Positions 51,039-60,061 of a stretch of 64,000 nucleotides of DNA are shown here, in pieces. The stretch comes from Paenibacillus sp. Root444D2. GTDB lineage: Bacteria > Bacillota > Bacilli > Paenibacillales > NBRC-103111. The position numbers were made by a program, and so were the translations under genes. How positions within the stretch are numbered: position 1 is the first letter of the stretch; each line of letters starts with the position of its first letter. The stretch is taken from the NCBI RefSeq assembly GCF_001426375.1, contig NZ_LMEO01000050.1, positions 608,844 to 672,843 on the forward strand, in the 5' to 3' direction. A model generated the notes under the pieces. The model did no database searches and had not been told where the DNA came from. It saw only the letters and a list, made by a program, of their open reading frames with translations.

Positions 51039-51337
51039 TTAATAACTTCGATCCATCTCCAAATTCACCGTCATGATTCTTCCCAGCGCATGAAAAAAGC
51101 GTCCTCTTAAGATAAGAGGTACGCCATAACATAGGGCGTGTCGCTGCTGTCGATGGCTATACTTGTATAAAAAATCAACACCTCTCGAAAAATCGCCGAA
51201 GCCTACACCGACCCATTGTTTGGACGCTGCTTGGGCAACCATTGGTGCGCCCATATAGGATATGCCTGACAAAAAAATCAGCATCCCAGCATGAAACTTA
51301 ATAAGTTACGATAAATCCGCATGACTTTTCGATTCAT
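51039..51337 (-). pseudogene. Frameshifted remnant of a secreted repeat-propeller protein
   Basis: An ATG at 51337 with GGGGGTAAG upstream starts MNRKVMRIYRNLLSFML. After a frameshift the signal peptide goes on IFLSGISYMGAPMVAQAASK, then WVGVGFGDFSRGVDF. After a second shift comes YTSIAIDSSDTPYV. The last two match the W..VG..GFS.G...Y.SLAID..GTPYVA repeat of secreted propeller proteins. At least two frameshifts and an early stop leave no working product. Confidence 0.6.
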
Positions 51338-51574
51338 TTACATCTTACCCCCATCACGATTTTAGTAAACGGCATCGGCGTTTTACTCCACTTAACTTTA
51401 GCAACTTTCAAGTCATCACTTTTATCAGTTTACTAAAGCCAAATAAAAGAATAATGGAAAATTTGGGCATAAACGAAAAAAAACACGTAATATCAAGCTT
51501 TCGCGGCTTTTTTAAATGGGTATAATACAAAGCTGTAGAGGTCTATCCCTATTGACTTCGGAGAGAACTCAGTT

Positions 51575-52768
51575 TTACTTAATCTCATCCGTGTAGCTTT
51601 TCATCTTTAGTCCGGTTCTTCTTATATAGATGGAGACGTCTGCCTTAAGCACTGCGCGCTTGAACTCTTCGTTCCAGTTTTGACGAACTTTTTTGAAAGC
51701 GGCCGTATCCTGTCTGTACATATCTTCACCGAATCCAAAAATATCAGATCCGTATTCGACCTGCACCTTCTTCATGGTACTCTCTATGGATGCTTTTAAT
51801 TTAAGCTCAGCCAATTGTTCCAGTTTTTTGAATGTTTGAGGCTTGGATAAATCGGCTTTGCATGAAATCCCCTCAACGATGCCGTTGATGAATACTTTAA
51901 CGGTTACGATAGGGGTGCCGGCACTGTAAAACGCCTTTATTTTTGTTCCTGAATCATAAACACTGACATCAAAATGCCCGTTGTCTTTACAGGGTACCGT
52001 CACTACAGTGTTTTTAATCATGTTCTGTGTCCATAAGTAGTTGCGCGTATCATCTAAATTGAGGAGTCCGACAAGTTTCTGTTTGTTAAACACGCCTAGT
52101 CCCGACAAGATCACATTATTACGAATGATAACGGATTTTAAATTCTCATCTTTCGAGCCTGTTTTCGCATTCCCTTGGACGGTAACCGTGTCGATGACAG
52201 GGTCCCTTCCTTCAGATGTGAACGCTTCGATCATGTCTTTCATCTTGACTTGCGAAGCTCCTCCCCAATCATTATTAAAATTGTCGCTTTGCCGAAACAA
52301 TTTGGTCGAGGGTGAAATACCTGCCGGTATAAGAGTAGAGATGACTTCCAAAGCGGTGCCGCGAGTAACTAAGACCATGTTGAAATCGTCCCGCAGTTCC
52401 CAATCTCTTTCCAGAAAATCCAAAAAATCCAGATTGCCCTCACGGGCCACTTCCTCGTTCAGTGCAAATACTCGAACATGCGAATAAATCAATTTTCGAG
52501 GAAGCCCTGCATTCATTTTGCGGCGTATTTCCTCTACCGAATTCCCTTCCTGACTATAAACGATAGCTGGAATAGAACCTCCCCCTGTTTTTTTGCCCAT
52601 TTCCGTCGGATTAATAATTTGTACGGAAAGCTTCCATTTCATGTTCTCGCCTTTATCCAATGCCATCCCAAATACAACAAATAAATTGTTCATTTCAACT
52701 GTGGCACATCCTGACAATAGGATTAGCAGTGCTATTCCCGATAATAGAGATCGTTTGATCGTATTCAT
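51575..52768 (-). CDS. Spore germination protein, Ger(x)C family lipoprotein
   Basis: The 397-residue protein has a lipoprotein signal ending LLSGCA (cysteine near residue 21), then the Ger(x)C N-terminal domain (VFGMALDKGENMKWKLSVQIINPTEMG, HVRVFALNEEVAREGNLDFLDFLERD) and C-terminal domain (CKADLSKPQTFKKLEQLAELKLKASIESTMKKVQVEYGSDIFGFGEDMYRQ). It is the C subunit of a GerA-type nutrient receptor of the inner spore membrane. It is the last gene of the operon, 13 bases after the A subunit. Confidence 0.93.
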   Translation of the reverse strand: MNTIKRSLLSGIALLILLSGCATVEMNNLFVVFGMALDKGENMKWKLSVQIINPTEMGKKTGGGSIPAIVYSQEGNSVEEIRRKMNAGLPRKLIYSHVRVFALNEEVAREGNLDFLDFLERDWELRDDFNMVLVTRGTALEVISTLIPAGISPSTKLFRQSDNFNNDWGGASQVKMKDMIEAFTSEGRDPVIDTVTVQGNAKTGSKDENLKSVIIRNNVILSGLGVFNKQKLVGLLNLDDTRNYLWTQNMIKNTVVTVPCKDNGHFDVSVYDSGTKIKAFYSAGTPIVTVKVFINGIVEGISCKADLSKPQTFKKLEQLAELKLKASIESTMKKVQVEYGSDIFGFGEDMYRQDTAAFKKVRQNWNEEFKRAVLKADVSIYIRRTGLKMKSYTDEIK

Positions 52769-52781
52769 TGCTGGAGGCCCC

Positions 52782-54308
52782 TCAATCTTTTGTTTTTTTG
52801 TTCATTTTGTAAAGCGGCGATTTTGTTTTTAAGAAGAAGCTTCTTTGGAACATTTTTGGATAAGGCAGACGAATCCATACCCCGATAATATCCCGTCGAG
52901 AGGAAGGCGCTAATGGTGTTAAGTAAGGAATTCCCAGCGAATTTAGCTTTACTAAATGAATCATGATGAGAATTAAACCGAACCCGATACCGTATAAACC
53001 CAATGCAGCACTTAATAGGATTAACATGAAACGAAGCAAACGAAGAGTAAGTGCCATGGAGTAAACAGGCACGACAAAACTGGCAATTCCTGTAAGCGAA
53101 ACGATAATGACCATAACACTCGACACGATACCAGCTTCGACTGCAGCCTGTCCGATTACCAAAGTACCGACAATGGACACCGCATTGCCGACAGCTCTCG
53201 GCATACGTATTCCAGCCTCCCTGAGAATTTCGAAGGTGGTTTCCATAAGCAGTACTTCGATGACGGTAGGGAAAGGAACCAATTCCCGTTGTGAAACAAT
53301 CGTGATTAACAACAAGGACGGTATCAGTTCTTGATGATAGGTCGTGACTGCCAAATAAAACGCTGGCAATATCGTAACAAGAAAAAGCGAAATGAAACGA
53401 ATCAAACGGATGAACATTGACATTAGGTAGGATTGATAATAATCTTCCTGGCTTCGGAAGAAATCGTTGAACACAGCTGGAGCTATAATCGCAAACGGGC
53501 TTCCATCCACGATGACAACTATCTTCCCTTGGATTAGGCTGCCGGCTGCAGTATCAGGTCTTTCTGTGTTAAGAAACATGGGGAAAGGCGAATACATATT
53601 GTCGCTTAGCGATTCTTCGAGAACAGAAGAATCCATCAACGCGCCAATTTGCAGCCGCTGCAGACGGAGGCGCAATTCCGCCACGATGTGCTCGTTTGCA
53701 ATATTTTGCATGTATGCCATGACAACCGAGGTATTCGTATCTTTGCCTAGCTGTAGGGATTCAAATCGAAGAGCGGTATGTTTGATCCGGCGCCGGACAA
53801 GGGAAATATTTGTTTGCATATTTTCCGTGAACGAATCTTTCGGACCACGGATGATGGTTTGCGTGGTAGGCTCTTCGATGCTTCGGGACTTGAGATTAAC
53901 AATTGAAAGAGCAAGAGCTTTATCAATTTGATCGAAGAATAATAAAGCATATCCGTCCAATAGGCTTGATAAAGCTTTCTCAAGTTCGGTTACGATGAGA
54001 TAAGAAAATCCCGGAAACAGCTGCATCCGGAAATGCTCCAAGTCATTGAAATCTTGGGATGCATGGGCAGGAGACAGTAAAGGCTGTCTGATGGTGTCTA
54101 TTTCCTGCGTGTTTGTCATACTATCGAGAAAGCATAATAAGGCGCTTTGCCTATCCACAAGCATCCGGTCGAAGCGAATGTCAAGGGTATTGCCGAACGC
54201 CGCTTTGAGATTATCCAGATTCGTTTCCAAAATGGGCGATAAGGGAGCATTGTTCATTCCTTCGGGAAGCAGCGAGTTTCTCGTCGTTGCTTGATCTGTA
54301 TTATTCAT
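52782..54308 (-). CDS. Spore germination receptor A subunit (GerA/GerKA family)
   Basis: The 508-residue protein has a soluble N-terminal half with SVVMAYMQNIANEHIVAELRLRLQ and IQGKIVVIVDGSPFAIIAPAVFNDFFRSQEDYYQS, the GerA family core, followed by about five or six membrane segments (LTILPAFYLAVTTYHQELIP, RAVGNAVSIVGTLVIGQAAVEAGIVS). The A subunit probably forms the ring-like ion channel of the receptor. Gene order before it is small two-TM gene, B; after it, C. Confidence 0.95.
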   Translation of the reverse strand: MNNTDQATTRNSLLPEGMNNAPLSPILETNLDNLKAAFGNTLDIRFDRMLVDRQSALLCFLDSMTNTQEIDTIRQPLLSPAHASQDFNDLEHFRMQLFPGFSYLIVTELEKALSSLLDGYALLFFDQIDKALALSIVNLKSRSIEEPTTQTIIRGPKDSFTENMQTNISLVRRRIKHTALRFESLQLGKDTNTSVVMAYMQNIANEHIVAELRLRLQRLQIGALMDSSVLEESLSDNMYSPFPMFLNTERPDTAAGSLIQGKIVVIVDGSPFAIIAPAVFNDFFRSQEDYYQSYLMSMFIRLIRFISLFLVTILPAFYLAVTTYHQELIPSLLLITIVSQRELVPFPTVIEVLLMETTFEILREAGIRMPRAVGNAVSIVGTLVIGQAAVEAGIVSSVMVIIVSLTGIASFVVPVYSMALTLRLLRFMLILLSAALGLYGIGFGLILIMIHLVKLNSLGIPYLTPLAPSSRRDIIGVWIRLPYPKMFQRSFFLKTKSPLYKMNKKTKD

Positions 54309-54325
54309 CGGAAAGTCCCACCTTA

Positions 54326-55438
54326 CTATTTATTGCCTGCAGCTGCCCGTTTTCTAGTTCTCCATATTACGATTCCGCATAATACGCATGGAAAAGCGAT
54401 TTGAAACGGAATATGAAGGATATAGGGAACGAGTTTAATGCCTTCAAAAACGTGTTCGGCAAAATTATGGGAAACTACAACAGACAAGACCGAAAGGATC
54501 AACCCAATTGGAATGACAAACAATTGATATCGTACGTTCGTCAAATGTTCCAATCCCTTTAGTCCGCCGTAAAAGAAGACGGACACTTTGATCACGATGC
54601 CCAGCATCACGATGAATGTCGCTAGCGCATCAATACGTTCAATAAAATATCCTATGGTTAAAATGCGTGCGGCGCTAAGCAATGGGAAGGTTGCCCTTGT
54701 TCTTGCATCTATGCCAATCGTGCCGATTTGGATAATACAAGAGAAGACGATAACAAAAGAACTAGCTAAGATAGCAAACATACCGACGCGCCGAGCTTTC
54801 GAGAACTGCGAGGTGAACGGAATGAACATTGTGAATGCGATCAACTCACCAAACGGAAAAGTAATCACGCTCGGGAATGCAGCTTTAATAATCGGTCCGA
54901 TACCTTCGCCCATAACGGGCAACAGTCTTTTATACGAGACGTCCCCGTCGGCAATTAAAAGAATGCCGATCAGAAATAAAAAACCCATCAAGAGCGGAGC
55001 AAATAACTCTCCGATCCGACCCATGATTTGAATCCCCGAGCTTGTAAGGTACATACAAAGGATATAAAAGAAAAGATGCAAGATCTCAACTGGCGTCTGG
55101 GTCAAGAGTGTGGTTTTCATGATCTCTATTAAGTCACGATCTACCCGTATGCAAATGTAGAAGAAATATATAACATAAAGGTAAATAAATACGGCCGCAA
55201 TTGGCTTACCCATGGCAAATTCCATGATTTGAAAGAAATTCCGTTCTGGCAGCCGAAGCATAAACCCGAAGTAGATCAGCAGCAGAGCGACTCCCACTGC
55301 AGATGACAGTAAGATCGAAATCCATGCGTCCTGTTTAGCATCGCTGCCGATGCCGAAAATGATGGCGCTGCCTGTTTCAAATGTAACCATCAGCAAAAAT
55401 AGTTGTGATAGAGATATTTGCTCACGACTTGGATTCAT
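54326..55438 (-). CDS. Spore germination receptor B subunit (GerB/GerKB, APC-type)
   Basis: The 370-residue protein has ten membrane segments and the spore-permease pattern: REQISLSQLFLLMVTFETGSAIIFGIG at the start, then DAWISILLSSAVGVALLLIYF and FPFGELIAFTMFIPF in the middle. In this amino-acid-transporter-like subunit the germinant binds. Its first 17 bases overlap the end of the small two-TM gene, so they are translated together. Confidence 0.95.
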   Translation of the reverse strand: MNPSREQISLSQLFLLMVTFETGSAIIFGIGSDAKQDAWISILLSSAVGVALLLIYFGFMLRLPERNFFQIMEFAMGKPIAAVFIYLYVIYFFYICIRVDRDLIEIMKTTLLTQTPVEILHLFFYILCMYLTSSGIQIMGRIGELFAPLLMGFLFLIGILLIADGDVSYKRLLPVMGEGIGPIIKAAFPSVITFPFGELIAFTMFIPFTSQFSKARRVGMFAILASSFVIVFSCIIQIGTIGIDARTRATFPLLSAARILTIGYFIERIDALATFIVMLGIVIKVSVFFYGGLKGLEHLTNVRYQLFVIPIGLILSVLSVVVSHNFAEHVFEGIKLVPYILHIPFQIAFPCVLCGIVIWRTRKRAAAGNK

Positions 55439-55655
55439 TGCGGTATACCGATCGAAATTTTTTGATGTCCATAAATAGACTTACGACCAATGCCATAACT
55501 AATTGCAGGAGCAGGATGGGCCCCCCGAAGCTCGTGTGAATGCTTGCCAATTCCAGGTAAGATTGAAACAAAGATTGCTGGTAGATGATTGCGTCGAAGA
55601 GAGCCAAAACCGTAATGAGGCTTAAGAATACAAATATAAACGTCAAAGAAACCAT
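55422..55655 (-). CDS. Small two-TM protein of the germination operon (candidate D subunit)
   Basis: The 77-residue protein is made of two membrane segments, about residues 3-22 (LTFIFVFLSLITVLALFDAI) and 42-62 (GGPILLLQLVMALVVSLFMDI), with a short basic tail. Small two-TM proteins encoded in gerA-type operons are known as D subunits that alter germination, so this is a good candidate, though the family is too diverse to be sure. It overlaps the B-subunit gene by 17 bases and is first in the operon. I start at 55655, with AAAAGGAG about 9 bases upstream. Confidence 0.75.
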   Translation of the reverse strand: MVSLTFIFVFLSLITVLALFDAIIYQQSLFQSYLELASIHTSFGGPILLLQLVMALVVSLFMDIKKFRSVYRNESKS

Positions 55656-55686
55656 GTGGAACGACTCCTTTTGGTACATTTTAGTT

Positions 55687-55715
55687 TATGATGTTCAATT
55701 TGGAAAATTTTATAC
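55687..55715 (-). promoter_or_regulatory. SigG-like promoter of the germination operon
   Basis: On the minus strand GTATA (55711-55715) and CATCATA (55687-55693) are 17-18 bases apart, which fits the SigG pattern GHATR / CATNNTA. It lies about 32 bases before the chosen start of the small protein. Forespore expression is what one expects for such an operon. Confidence 0.55.
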
Positions 55716-55946
55716 CAAAGCGGGATCGATCTGGCGGTAGACAAGAAGGGCAATATATGTCATTGAGGTTAACCTTCATAATCCGGCTCATTTTTTTCCA
55801 AAGTGATGAAATACAATTTTTACCAGACCATCAAACGTCTTTTTACCGAATACTGTAAATATAACAAGCGACGGATATTAAAAAAGAACCGCCGGAACCA
55901 CTGCGATACCTTCTCAGTAGGAACTTATAATTTATAAAAAAAAAAA

Positions 55947-56083
55947 GTGATATTCCAGAATTAATTAGAAAACGGAGCCCGCAAACCCGCAGCGCTCCGT
56001 TTTTGTTGTTTCAGAATTTGTTAGAATTAAGTGAACAGCGCTGCGAAATTGATGGTTTGTTGCAGAATTCATTAGAATAAAAA
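55947..56083 (+). repeat. Dispersed repeat, copy D3
   Basis: It starts GTGATATTCCAGAATTAATT, then ACGGAGC...GCTCCGTTTTT hairpin. The CAGAATT..TTAGAA motif occurs three times (about 55957, 56012 and 56063), 50-55 bases apart. Same orientation as D1 and D2. The EAL-domain relic begins a few bases after its end. Confidence 0.85.
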
Positions 56084-56086
56084 ATT

Positions 56087-56266
56087 GAAATAGCACGCAG
56101 CTTAAAGCTGGATATTATTGCGGAGGGCGTTGAAACAAAGGCACAATTTGATTTTCTAAAAAGTCACGGCTGTGACCAGGTACAAGGTTACTTATTGGCT
56201 GGGCCTTTATCAGCCGATCAGTTTGAACGCAATTATGTGCTCCGATTGCGTGCTGCTGGAAGCTAG
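56087..56266 (+). pseudogene. C-terminal relic of an EAL-domain (cyclic-di-GMP phosphodiesterase) gene
   Basis: The plus frame reads IARSLKLDIIAEGVETKAQF, then FLKSHGCDQVQGYLLAGPLS and ends LRLRAAGS and stop. IAEGVET and CDQVQGYL are hallmark motifs of the last third of EAL domains. Everything before is gone and is replaced by repeat D3. A terminator-like hairpin follows, as after a real gene. Confidence 0.85.
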
Positions 56267-56280
56267 CCAAATTGGGAAAT

Positions 56281-56323
56281 GCGAAAACGACCGATCTCCT
56301 TTGGGAATGGCCGTTTTTTTTTC
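56281..56323. terminator. Terminator between EAL relic and lutR
   Basis: AACGACCGA and TGGCCGTT form a stem with one mismatch, followed on the plus strand by nine T. It may also end the lut transcript on the minus strand, which stops at 56329. Confidence 0.7.
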
Positions 56324-56328
56324 ACATT

Positions 56329-57036
56329 TTATATATATTTGATTAAAATACTTTCCACATGCTCCAAATGCACTCGCATCGCTTGAGAGGCTAGCTCAGG
56401 ATCTCCGCTGTGAATCGCTTCATAGATAACTTTATGTTCCTTCAAAAGCTGAACAGCCACTTCCTGATTCGCATACAGCTCCGCACGACGAATGTCGCGA
56501 ATCATCATTTCCATCGCGTTGCGGATCGAATCGCACGTCTGCATCATGATTGCGTTATGCGTCGCTTGCACAAGCAGCTCGTGGAAGACAAGATCGGTTC
56601 GTTCACCCTCTGCATCATCGTTAATCGAGTTCTCCATATCCTGCATGATGAGCTGGAGTTGTGCGAGATCCTCGGGCGTTCTCTTCCGCGCAGCAATGGC
56701 TGCGATCGAGATCTCCAACGATTGTCTCACTTCCATGAGCTCGAGGAGCGTCGTCCGATTCATGCGAAGTGACGTCCACTCGGGCAGTGACACCTCGGCA
56801 GGCGCTTGCCGAATCACGCGACACGCGCCGCCTTGGCGAATCTCGATAAGACCCATCGCCTTTAAGGCGCTGAGAGCCTCCCTCATCGTGGAACGACCGA
56901 CGCCGAAACGCTCGGACAGCTCTTTCGTGGAAGGCAGCTTATCGCCCATTTTCAACTGGCCATGTACAATCATATCTTTGATCTGCTGGGCAATCTCATC
57001 ATAGTGATTCTGTTTGTGCAGCTTCGTAACTTCCAT
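56329..57036 (-). CDS. lutR: FadR-type GntR regulator of the lactate operon
   Basis: The 235-residue protein has a GntR winged helix (YDEIAQQIKDMIVHGQLKMGDKLPSTKELSERFGVGRSTMREALSALKAMGLIEIRQG) and an FCD sensor domain of six helices with likely metal ligands (Asp in ERTDLVFHELLVQATHN, His in MRVHLEHVES). It is the last gene of the lut operon, 23 bases after lutC. By analogy with Bacillus LutR it represses lutABC until lactate is present. The symbol rests on this position. Confidence 0.85.
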   Translation of the reverse strand: MEVTKLHKQNHYDEIAQQIKDMIVHGQLKMGDKLPSTKELSERFGVGRSTMREALSALKAMGLIEIRQGGACRVIRQAPAEVSLPEWTSLRMNRTTLLELMEVRQSLEISIAAIAARKRTPEDLAQLQLIMQDMENSINDDAEGERTDLVFHELLVQATHNAIMMQTCDSIRNAMEMMIRDIRRAELYANQEVAVQLLKEHKVIYEAIHSGDPELASQAMRVHLEHVESILIKYI

Positions 57037-57059
57037 AGGGGTACCTCTTCTATCAGGTT

Positions 57060-57800
57060 CTATCCGATAAGCAGCACGTGAACAATCCCTGGACCATGCA
57101 CACCGATCGTCAAATCATTCTCAATGTCCGCCGAACGGCTGGGCCCTGAGATGAAGTGGATGCCGGCAGGCAGGTCTTTCCTTGCTATCTGATCGAATGG
57201 GGTGAGAATTTCGCCTAGTCTCGTTTTCAAGCGTTCAATCGGCAGCAGGACGATCAATGCCGTTGGCAGCAGGCTGACCGAACGGCCTTTTTCTTTCGAT
57301 GATAACACAGTTAGCGATCCCGTGTAAGCCGCCGCATAGTCAGCAAGGACGATACCCAGATCGGCATTCGCTGCGCTGGCCTTCCAGTTGGTTTCTTCAT
57401 CGGTATTCCACACCGCTAGATCGACTTCTGGGAGAGCATCGGCTAGTTCCAGCGCATGTAACTCCGCTTGATTCTGGTGGATCACACGTCTGACACTTAG
57501 CGTGCCCACGAGTTCTTGGATGGTTGCTTTCGCCGCCTCCATCGAAGGGACTCTGACAACATGCCCGCCTGCGGCATGGAAGTTGGCCGTGAAGTTCTCG
57601 ATGCGCTCCTCGGGTGACCAGTCAAAAGCTTTCCAGCTATCCGATGCCCCTTGGAAAGGATGTGCAGGCTTCTCTGTTACCCGTGCACGCCCCAGTTTCT
57701 GGGCGATGCCTTGGATGAATCGTTCTTGCTCAGCCAGGGATTGCTGATCCAGCTTATTTAACTTCGACTGCCAGTCTGGCGTAATGTCTCGTCTAGCCAT
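57060..57800 (-). CDS. lutC: L-lactate utilisation protein C
   Basis: The 246-residue protein has the LUD domain: FTANFHAAGGHVVRVPSMEAAKATIQELV, then ADLGIVLADYAAAYTGSLTVLSSKEKGRSVSLLPTALIVLLP and HFISGPSRSADIENDLTIGVHGPGIVHVLLIG, the last segment with the S.SADIE..L..G.HGP motif. It is a subunit of the LutABC complex that oxidises L-lactate to pyruvate. Its start overlaps the lutB stop by 8 bases. Confidence 0.95.
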   Translation of the reverse strand: MARRDITPDWQSKLNKLDQQSLAEQERFIQGIAQKLGRARVTEKPAHPFQGASDSWKAFDWSPEERIENFTANFHAAGGHVVRVPSMEAAKATIQELVGTLSVRRVIHQNQAELHALELADALPEVDLAVWNTDEETNWKASAANADLGIVLADYAAAYTGSLTVLSSKEKGRSVSLLPTALIVLLPIERLKTRLGEILTPFDQIARKDLPAGIHFISGPSRSADIENDLTIGVHGPGIVHVLLIG

Positions 57801-59310
57801 GATGGTTTCCTCCCTTTTTGCCCCGAGCGGCTAGTGCGTCCGCCATTCTTGCTTGGATAGCAGGATCAGCCTCCGTAAGCCCATGACGAATCTCTTGCTC
57901 GAGTGTTTTCCAGCCGTCGCGGAAGGATGCCTTCGGAAGGCTCGGCGTTACGCGATAGGAGTTCCACCCTTTGAGCGGACCGACCTTCAGACGAATGCCC
58001 CCTTCACGGACGACCAGCTTTTGGCCGATTCTGCCCAGCTTGAGTACGGCGTTGAGACGCTTGGCATTGCCCATCACCGCAGCAAAGCCCTTCATACCCA
58101 CTGCCTCGATCTTGTCAACATGGCCCGCTTCCACCTTGCGCCTGCGCAGTGACACCAGCATGTCATGCAGTGGAATCTTCACCGGGCATGCTTCATAGCA
58201 GGCTCCGCAAAGACTTGAAGCATTGGCGATGTCATCCCATTCCGCCACGTTTTTCTTAAGTGCTGGTGTGAGCACCGCTCCGATAGGGCCACTGTATGTG
58301 CCGCCGTAGGCATGACCGCCGATATGGCGGTACACCGGACACGCGTTCAAACATGCGCCGCAACGGATACAGTTGAGCAACTCTTGGAACTCCGGGTCTC
58401 CGAGCTGCTGCGAGCGCCCGTTGTCTACGATGATGATGTGCATCTCATCCGGCCCATCAGCGTCCAAATCTCTTCTCGGACCTGTGATGCCTGACATGTA
58501 GACGGTCAGTTTTTGTCCCGTTGCTGAGCGCGGAAGTAGTGTCGCCATGACCTCGAGGTCAGCCCACGTAGGGATAATGCGCTCCATCCCCATGAGCGTG
58601 ATTTGTGTCTTGGGCACCGTTGTGACCATGCGGGCGTTGCCTTCATTTTCGAACAAGACCATCGATCCGCTCTCCGCAATGGCAAAATTGCAGCCCGTCA
58701 TCCCAATATCCGCTTCCAGGAATTTCTCTCTTAATTTCTTGCGAACATAGCCAGCCAGAATCGTCGTATCCGGGGCCAACGTCTCCCCAGCATCCTTCGA
58801 TAATAGCTCAGCGATTTGATATCTATTTTTATGTATAGCTGGAATGATAATATGGGATGGTGTTTCGTCCGCTAACTGAATGATGTACTCGCCTAGATCT
58901 GTTTCTATTGCTTCGACGCCGATGGAAGCCAGCGCTTTGTTCAAATGCAGCTCCTCCGTCACCATCGACTTGGATTTGACGACCGATTTGGCTTGTTTGG
59001 CTGCTGCTATTTCCAAGGAAATTTTGACCGCCTCAACATCCGTATCCGCAAAATGCACATGAACCCCATTCGCTCTCGCATTGTTCGCAAACGTCGTTAA
59101 GTAATAATCCAAATGAGCGATCGTATGCAAACGAATCTGTCTGCCGCGTTCCCGCCAATCGTCCCAGTTCCCATGATCGGCAGCTGCCTTCAACTTGCCG
59201 TCGCGCAGGCGCTCCGTCGTAAACTTAACCGCTTTGCGCAGAAACTCATCATTCAGCGCGATATCCGCCCGTTCCTTAACCGTTGATGATTTCCCCGTCG
59301 TGTGACTCAT
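57793..59310 (-). CDS. lutB: L-lactate utilisation iron-sulfur protein B
   Basis: The 505-residue protein has an N-terminal LUD domain (KSVVKSKSMVTEELHLNKAL, DIGMTGCNFAIAESGSMVL, VVTTVPKTQITLMGMERI) and two 4Fe-4S motifs: CIRCGACLNACPVY (about 315-328) and CGACYEACPVKIPL (about 370-383). It passes electrons in the LutABC lactate oxidase. Its start overlaps the lutA stop in an ATGA. Confidence 0.96.
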   Translation of the reverse strand: MSHTTGKSSTVKERADIALNDEFLRKAVKFTTERLRDGKLKAAADHGNWDDWRERGRQIRLHTIAHLDYYLTTFANNARANGVHVHFADTDVEAVKISLEIAAAKQAKSVVKSKSMVTEELHLNKALASIGVEAIETDLGEYIIQLADETPSHIIIPAIHKNRYQIAELLSKDAGETLAPDTTILAGYVRKKLREKFLEADIGMTGCNFAIAESGSMVLFENEGNARMVTTVPKTQITLMGMERIIPTWADLEVMATLLPRSATGQKLTVYMSGITGPRRDLDADGPDEMHIIIVDNGRSQQLGDPEFQELLNCIRCGACLNACPVYRHIGGHAYGGTYSGPIGAVLTPALKKNVAEWDDIANASSLCGACYEACPVKIPLHDMLVSLRRRKVEAGHVDKIEAVGMKGFAAVMGNAKRLNAVLKLGRIGQKLVVREGGIRLKVGPLKGWNSYRVTPSLPKASFRDGWKTLEQEIRHGLTEADPAIQARMADALAARGKKGGNHHG

Positions 59311-60035
59311 GCTCGCTTCACCCCTTCATATAGCAGCTCAGCTAGATGCATCACCCTCACCGGCTCATTCCGATAACGCAAATTGCCCGCAATATTCATC
59401 AAGCAAGCCAAATCCAGCCCAACCAGCACCTCTGCCTCAGTTTCCTTCACATGATCTACTTTCTCCTGTACCATCGCACCGGAAATATCGGCCATCTTTA
59501 CTGCGAAGGTTCCGCCAAATCCACAGCAATCCTCAGCAAAAGGAAGCGGCACTAGCTCCATTTCTTTGACGTTTTGCAAGAGGGCGAGCGGCTCTGATTT
59601 GACGCCGAGCAGTCTACTTCCGTGACAGGAAGGGTGGTACGTCACTTTATGTGGGAAAACAGCACCCAAGTCCGTGATATTAAGAACACTTACAAGGAAC
59701 TGTGTGAATTCATAGGTCTTACTCTGAAGCTGTATGGCCTTCTCCAGCCACTCCGGCTCATCCTTAAATAGATTCGCGTAGTGATGAATCATAAACGTGC
59801 AAGAGCCCGAAGGCGAAATCACAAAATCGCTATCTTCAAATGCGGTAAGTAGCGTCTTCGCTGTTGTTCGCGCCTCATCCCAGTAGCCGCTGTTGTATGC
59901 AGGCTGACCGCAGCAGGTTTGTACAGTCGGTAATTCTAGCAGAACTCCATAATGCCCGAGTAGTCTTGCAATCGCTTCGCCGACCTTGGGATATAATGCA
60001 TCACTTAGACACGTAATAAATAAGGAAACCTTCAT
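59307..60035 (-). CDS. lutA: L-lactate utilisation protein A (CCG-domain protein)
   Basis: The 242-residue protein has two cysteine-rich CCG domains, ELPTVQTCCGQPAYNSGYWDEA and LPFAEDCCGFGGTFAVKMADIS, each part of a non-cubane iron-sulfur site as in heterodisulfide reductase and GlpC. It is first in the operon lutA-lutB-lutC-lutR. I use the ATG at 60035 rather than the one four codons earlier, because the conserved protein begins MKVSLFITCL. Confidence 0.95.
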   Translation of the reverse strand: MKVSLFITCLSDALYPKVGEAIARLLGHYGVLLELPTVQTCCGQPAYNSGYWDEARTTAKTLLTAFEDSDFVISPSGSCTFMIHHYANLFKDEPEWLEKAIQLQSKTYEFTQFLVSVLNITDLGAVFPHKVTYHPSCHGSRLLGVKSEPLALLQNVKEMELVPLPFAEDCCGFGGTFAVKMADISGAMVQEKVDHVKETEAEVLVGLDLACLMNIAGNLRYRNEPVRVMHLAELLYEGVKRA

Positions 60036-60061
60036 GAGAAGCCCCACTTTCTTTCGTTAAC

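Noticed and set aside
55947..56083. CRISPR-like array in the D repeat
   Set aside because: The three inner motifs are imperfect and the sequences between them are conserved among D1-D3, unlike spacers.
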